Shown: positions 62,279 through 64,000 of the stretch, in pieces | Position numbering within the stretch: position 1 is the first letter of the stretch | How the letters are laid out: each line of letters opens with the position of its first letter | Assembly (NCBI RefSeq): GCF_004310335.1 | Contig: NZ_SIRS01000002.1 | Span: 434,001 to 498,000 of the forward strand | Reading direction: 5' to 3' | Origin: Hyunsoonleella pacifica | GTDB lineage: Bacteria > Bacteroidota > Bacteroidia > Flavobacteriales > Flavobacteriaceae | DNA: 64,000 nucleotides | Program-made: the position numbers and the translations under genes | Notes under the pieces: model-generated | What the model was told of the DNA's origin: nothing | The model's database searches: none | Seen by the model: the letters and a program-made list of their open reading frames with translations, nothing else

Positions 62279-62312
62279 AATGCCCAGCCTTAAATAAGGC
62301 TGGGCATTTTTA
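62279..62312 (+). terminator. Attenuating terminator between precursor and LanKC
   Basis: Arms AATGCCCAGCC and GGCTGGGCATT (11 bp) with a short loop and a T tail, 12 bases after the precursor stop and 13 bases before the synthetase start. It would let most transcripts stop after the precursor, giving excess peptide over enzyme, as is common in lanthipeptide operons. Confidence 0.9.
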
Positions 62313-62324
62313 ATTAAAATAATA

Positions 62325-64000
62325 ATGGAAACATATAAAAACATCTTAGAGAAACATCATATAGATTTTGAAGAAAAACAACCATGGCTTATTTGCGGAA
62401 AAACTAACTTAGTTCAAGGGTGGAAATTACATGTTTCTACAACACCAAATAAGATTCATCAATTATTTACTATCATTTGTCCGTATTTAAAACAAAATAA
62501 AATTGCTTTTAAAATCATCGCTAATAAACAGTTGTGTATACAGCTAAACGATGGCGATTTAGGGGTGACACAAATAGGTAAGACTATGACTATTTACCCA
62601 GAAAACGAAACAGTTGCAAAACAAATAATTACTTACATAAAGCAGAGAACCGATTTTAAATTTACAGGTCCAAAGATCTCCACAGACATTAGGCTAGGTA
62701 GCATTCTTTATACTAGGTATGGTGGTTATAACCCTATTATTGAATATGATAGATTTGGGCGTAAAAAATTAATGATTTATGACCCCTATAACAATCTTAT
62801 AGAAGACAACTATACAAGTCATTTAGATTTAAAATATTATAAGTTTCCATTTAATGAATTTAAATATGAGATACCTCAAGAAGAGAGAAGCAAACTTTTA
62901 TTCAATCAATATTTAATATTAGATGTATTAAAGTCCCATCCGAAAGGACAAGTCTTTAGAGGGATTGATATTTCAAATAAAGAAAACATTAAACCTGTAG
63001 TTATAAAACAAGCAGTAGCCAATATATTTTGTGATGAAGATAGTGATAGAGACATCATTAACAGGTTGAATTCCCAATTTCAACTTTCAAAGAAAATAAA
63101 AAATATAAATATTCCTACACCATATGATTTAAAAAAGTATAAAGAAAATCATTATCTCATAACCGAATATATAGATGGTGGTAATTTAGAGCATAAAGTA
63201 TTTGAACTTTTAAGCACTTCAACATTTAAAGCATCTAAACTACAAACTAAAAAACTATTAATAAACTACGCTATTCAATTAATAGAAGAAGTTATAAGAT
63301 TACACGATCAAGGTATAGTGCACAGGGATTTATCAGCAAGTAATATATTAGTTTCAAAAAACGACTTTATATATTTATCAGATTTTGAATTAGCTTACGA
63401 TCTAAATAACTCTTCAGAACATCCGTTTAAAGGAGGTACAGATGGGTTCATGTCTTTAGAGCAAAAAGAAAATATGGAGCCTAAATTTGAAGATGACATT
63501 TATTCTGTTGGTGCAATAATTACTTTAATTTTTACGGGCTTAGACCCTAGGCGTGTACTAAAAGGTACTTTAAGTCAAATTAAAAAGCGGTTGTTACATT
63601 TAGCAGGAGGAGATATTGAAATTGTTCTAGATGATTTATTAAACTGTTTTAAACCGAGCAATGATAGACCATCTCTAGCCTATTTAAAATCAAAGTTTAA
63701 ACAGATTAAGTTTAAGGAAGTATCTAATAAAAAAAGTTCGTTTTCAATTACAAAGCAAGAATTAACAACATCAATAAATAATTGTATCAGTTCCATAGCG
63801 CATACTGTCTATACTTTGGATGATTTATGGTTTTCAGAAACTATAGATAAAAGCAATCACGAACAAAACAACAAAGCTTCAAATAAAACATTTTATGGTT
63901 CTTTAAACAGGGGAATTAGTGGTGTGTTATATGTTATGGCGCATGCTAAAATATCTGGTTTTGATATAACATCAAACTCAAAAATCATTGATAAATCCAT
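62325..64000 (+). CDS. LanKC-type lanthionine synthetase, partial
   Basis: The gene starts at ATG 62325 and runs off the window after 558 codons without a stop. Three parts are visible. Residues about 25-200: the LanKC N-terminal lyase-like domain (QGWKLHVSTTP, AFKIIANKQL, IGKTMTIYP, LYTRYGGYNP). Residues about 205-460: a kinase domain with beta-3 Lys228 (VVIKQA), HRD catalytic loop 333-335 with Asn340 (HRDLSASNILV) and DFE at 353-355 in place of DFG. Residues from about 480: the beginning of the LanC-like cyclase (YGSLNRGISGVLYVM). Zinc ligands that separate class IV from class III lie outside the window. It would dehydrate Ser/Thr by phosphorylation and elimination and form thioether rings. 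Confidence 0.92.
   Translation, partial: METYKNILEKHHIDFEEKQPWLICGKTNLVQGWKLHVSTTPNKIHQLFTIICPYLKQNKIAFKIIANKQLCIQLNDGDLGVTQIGKTMTIYPENETVAKQIITYIKQRTDFKFTGPKISTDIRLGSILYTRYGGYNPIIEYDRFGRKKLMIYDPYNNLIEDNYTSHLDLKYYKFPFNEFKYEIPQEERSKLLFNQYLILDVLKSHPKGQVFRGIDISNKENIKPVVIKQAVANIFCDEDSDRDIINRLNSQFQLSKKIKNINIPTPYDLKKYKENHYLITEYIDGGNLEHKVFELLSTSTFKASKLQTKKLLINYAIQLIEEVIRLHDQGIVHRDLSASNILVSKNDFIYLSDFELAYDLNNSSEHPFKGGTDGFMSLEQKENMEPKFEDDIYSVGAIITLIFTGLDPRRVLKGTLSQIKKRLLHLAGGDIEIVLDDLLNCFKPSNDRPSLAYLKSKFKQIKFKEVSNKKSSFSITKQELTTSINNCISSIAHTVYTLDDLWFSETIDKSNHEQNNKASNKTFYGSLNRGISGVLYVMAHAKISGFDITSNSKIIDKS

Noticed and set aside
1-64000. CRISPR arrays, prophage or insertion sequences
   Set aside because: No regularly spaced direct repeats, no transposase or integrase frames and no terminal inverted repeats with target duplications were seen.

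Overview
The window comes from the chromosome of a Bacteroidota bacterium, almost certainly a marine member of the Flavobacteriaceae. The evidence is AT-rich DNA with short AT-rich intergenic gaps, a SusC/SusD polysaccharide-utilisation locus, a type IX secretion C-terminal sorting domain, a fused E1 alpha/beta 2-oxoacid dehydrogenase, a flavobacterial-type ExbD, many lipoproteins with SCxx lipoboxes and few strong Shine-Dalgarno sites. The species is not identifiable from sequence alone. No rRNA, tRNA, CRISPR array, transposase or prophage gene was seen.

Layout. 1-5.7 kb: housekeeping genes (nucleoside phosphorylase cut by the window edge, DUF1835 protein, SUI1/YciH factor, 2OG-Fe(II) oxygenase, fused 2-oxoacid dehydrogenase E1, ExbD). 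5.7-6.6 kb: a gap in most gene calls that holds three tandem tiny genes on the minus strand; two are clear paralogues under codon-level selection. 6.6-18.8 kb: a secreted unknown, aldo/keto reductase, S9 peptidase, helicase, EamA exporter, the transhydrogenase operon pntA1-pntA2-pntB with a GT9 glycosyltransferase, and an MFS transporter. 18.8-24.3 kb: a DUF4251 lipoprotein, Hsp20, and a translationally coupled lipoprotein-histidine kinase-LuxR response regulator operon whose promoter shares a palindrome and a second box, at identical spacing, with the promoter of the next gene.

24.3-35.7 kb: an orphan GH99/GH71-like lipoprotein, branched-chain aminotransferase, DUF4920 protein, mnmD, a TIGR01777 epimerase, a small SDR/tautomerase/NTF2-like/Crp cluster, crcB, an SRPBCC-GyrI-like fusion, and an M49 (DPP III) peptidase gene whose lipoprotein signal is out of frame across a run of seven A. 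36-41.7 kb: the complete four-gene ligase-associated DNA-repair operon (MBL exonuclease, ATP-dependent ligase, Lhr-type helicase, PdeM phosphoesterase), each gene overlapping the next by 4 bp. 41.9-48.1 kb: an intradiol-dioxygenase-fold secreted protein, an unknown lipoprotein, a LysM/M23 peptidase, a DUF3857 transglutaminase-like protein and a three-gene operon of unknown function encoding two membrane proteins.

48.3-60.3 kb: a polysaccharide-utilisation locus: DUF6377 regulator, SusC, SusD, SusE/F-like lipoprotein, two GH30 enzymes and a T9SS cargo protein. It is probably aimed at a beta-1,6-linked glucan. It ends at a strong terminator. 60.5-61.7 kb: a band-7/SPFH lipoprotein and a small unknown.

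61.9-64.0 kb is the most interesting part: a 107-residue precursor peptide with five cysteines exactly four residues apart, each of the last four preceded by Ser or Thr, then a transcription terminator, then the first 558 residues of a LanKC-type lanthionine synthetase (lyase-like domain, kinase, start of the LanC-like cyclase) that runs off the window edge. Together they form a probable class III (or IV) lanthipeptide locus in a flavobacterium.
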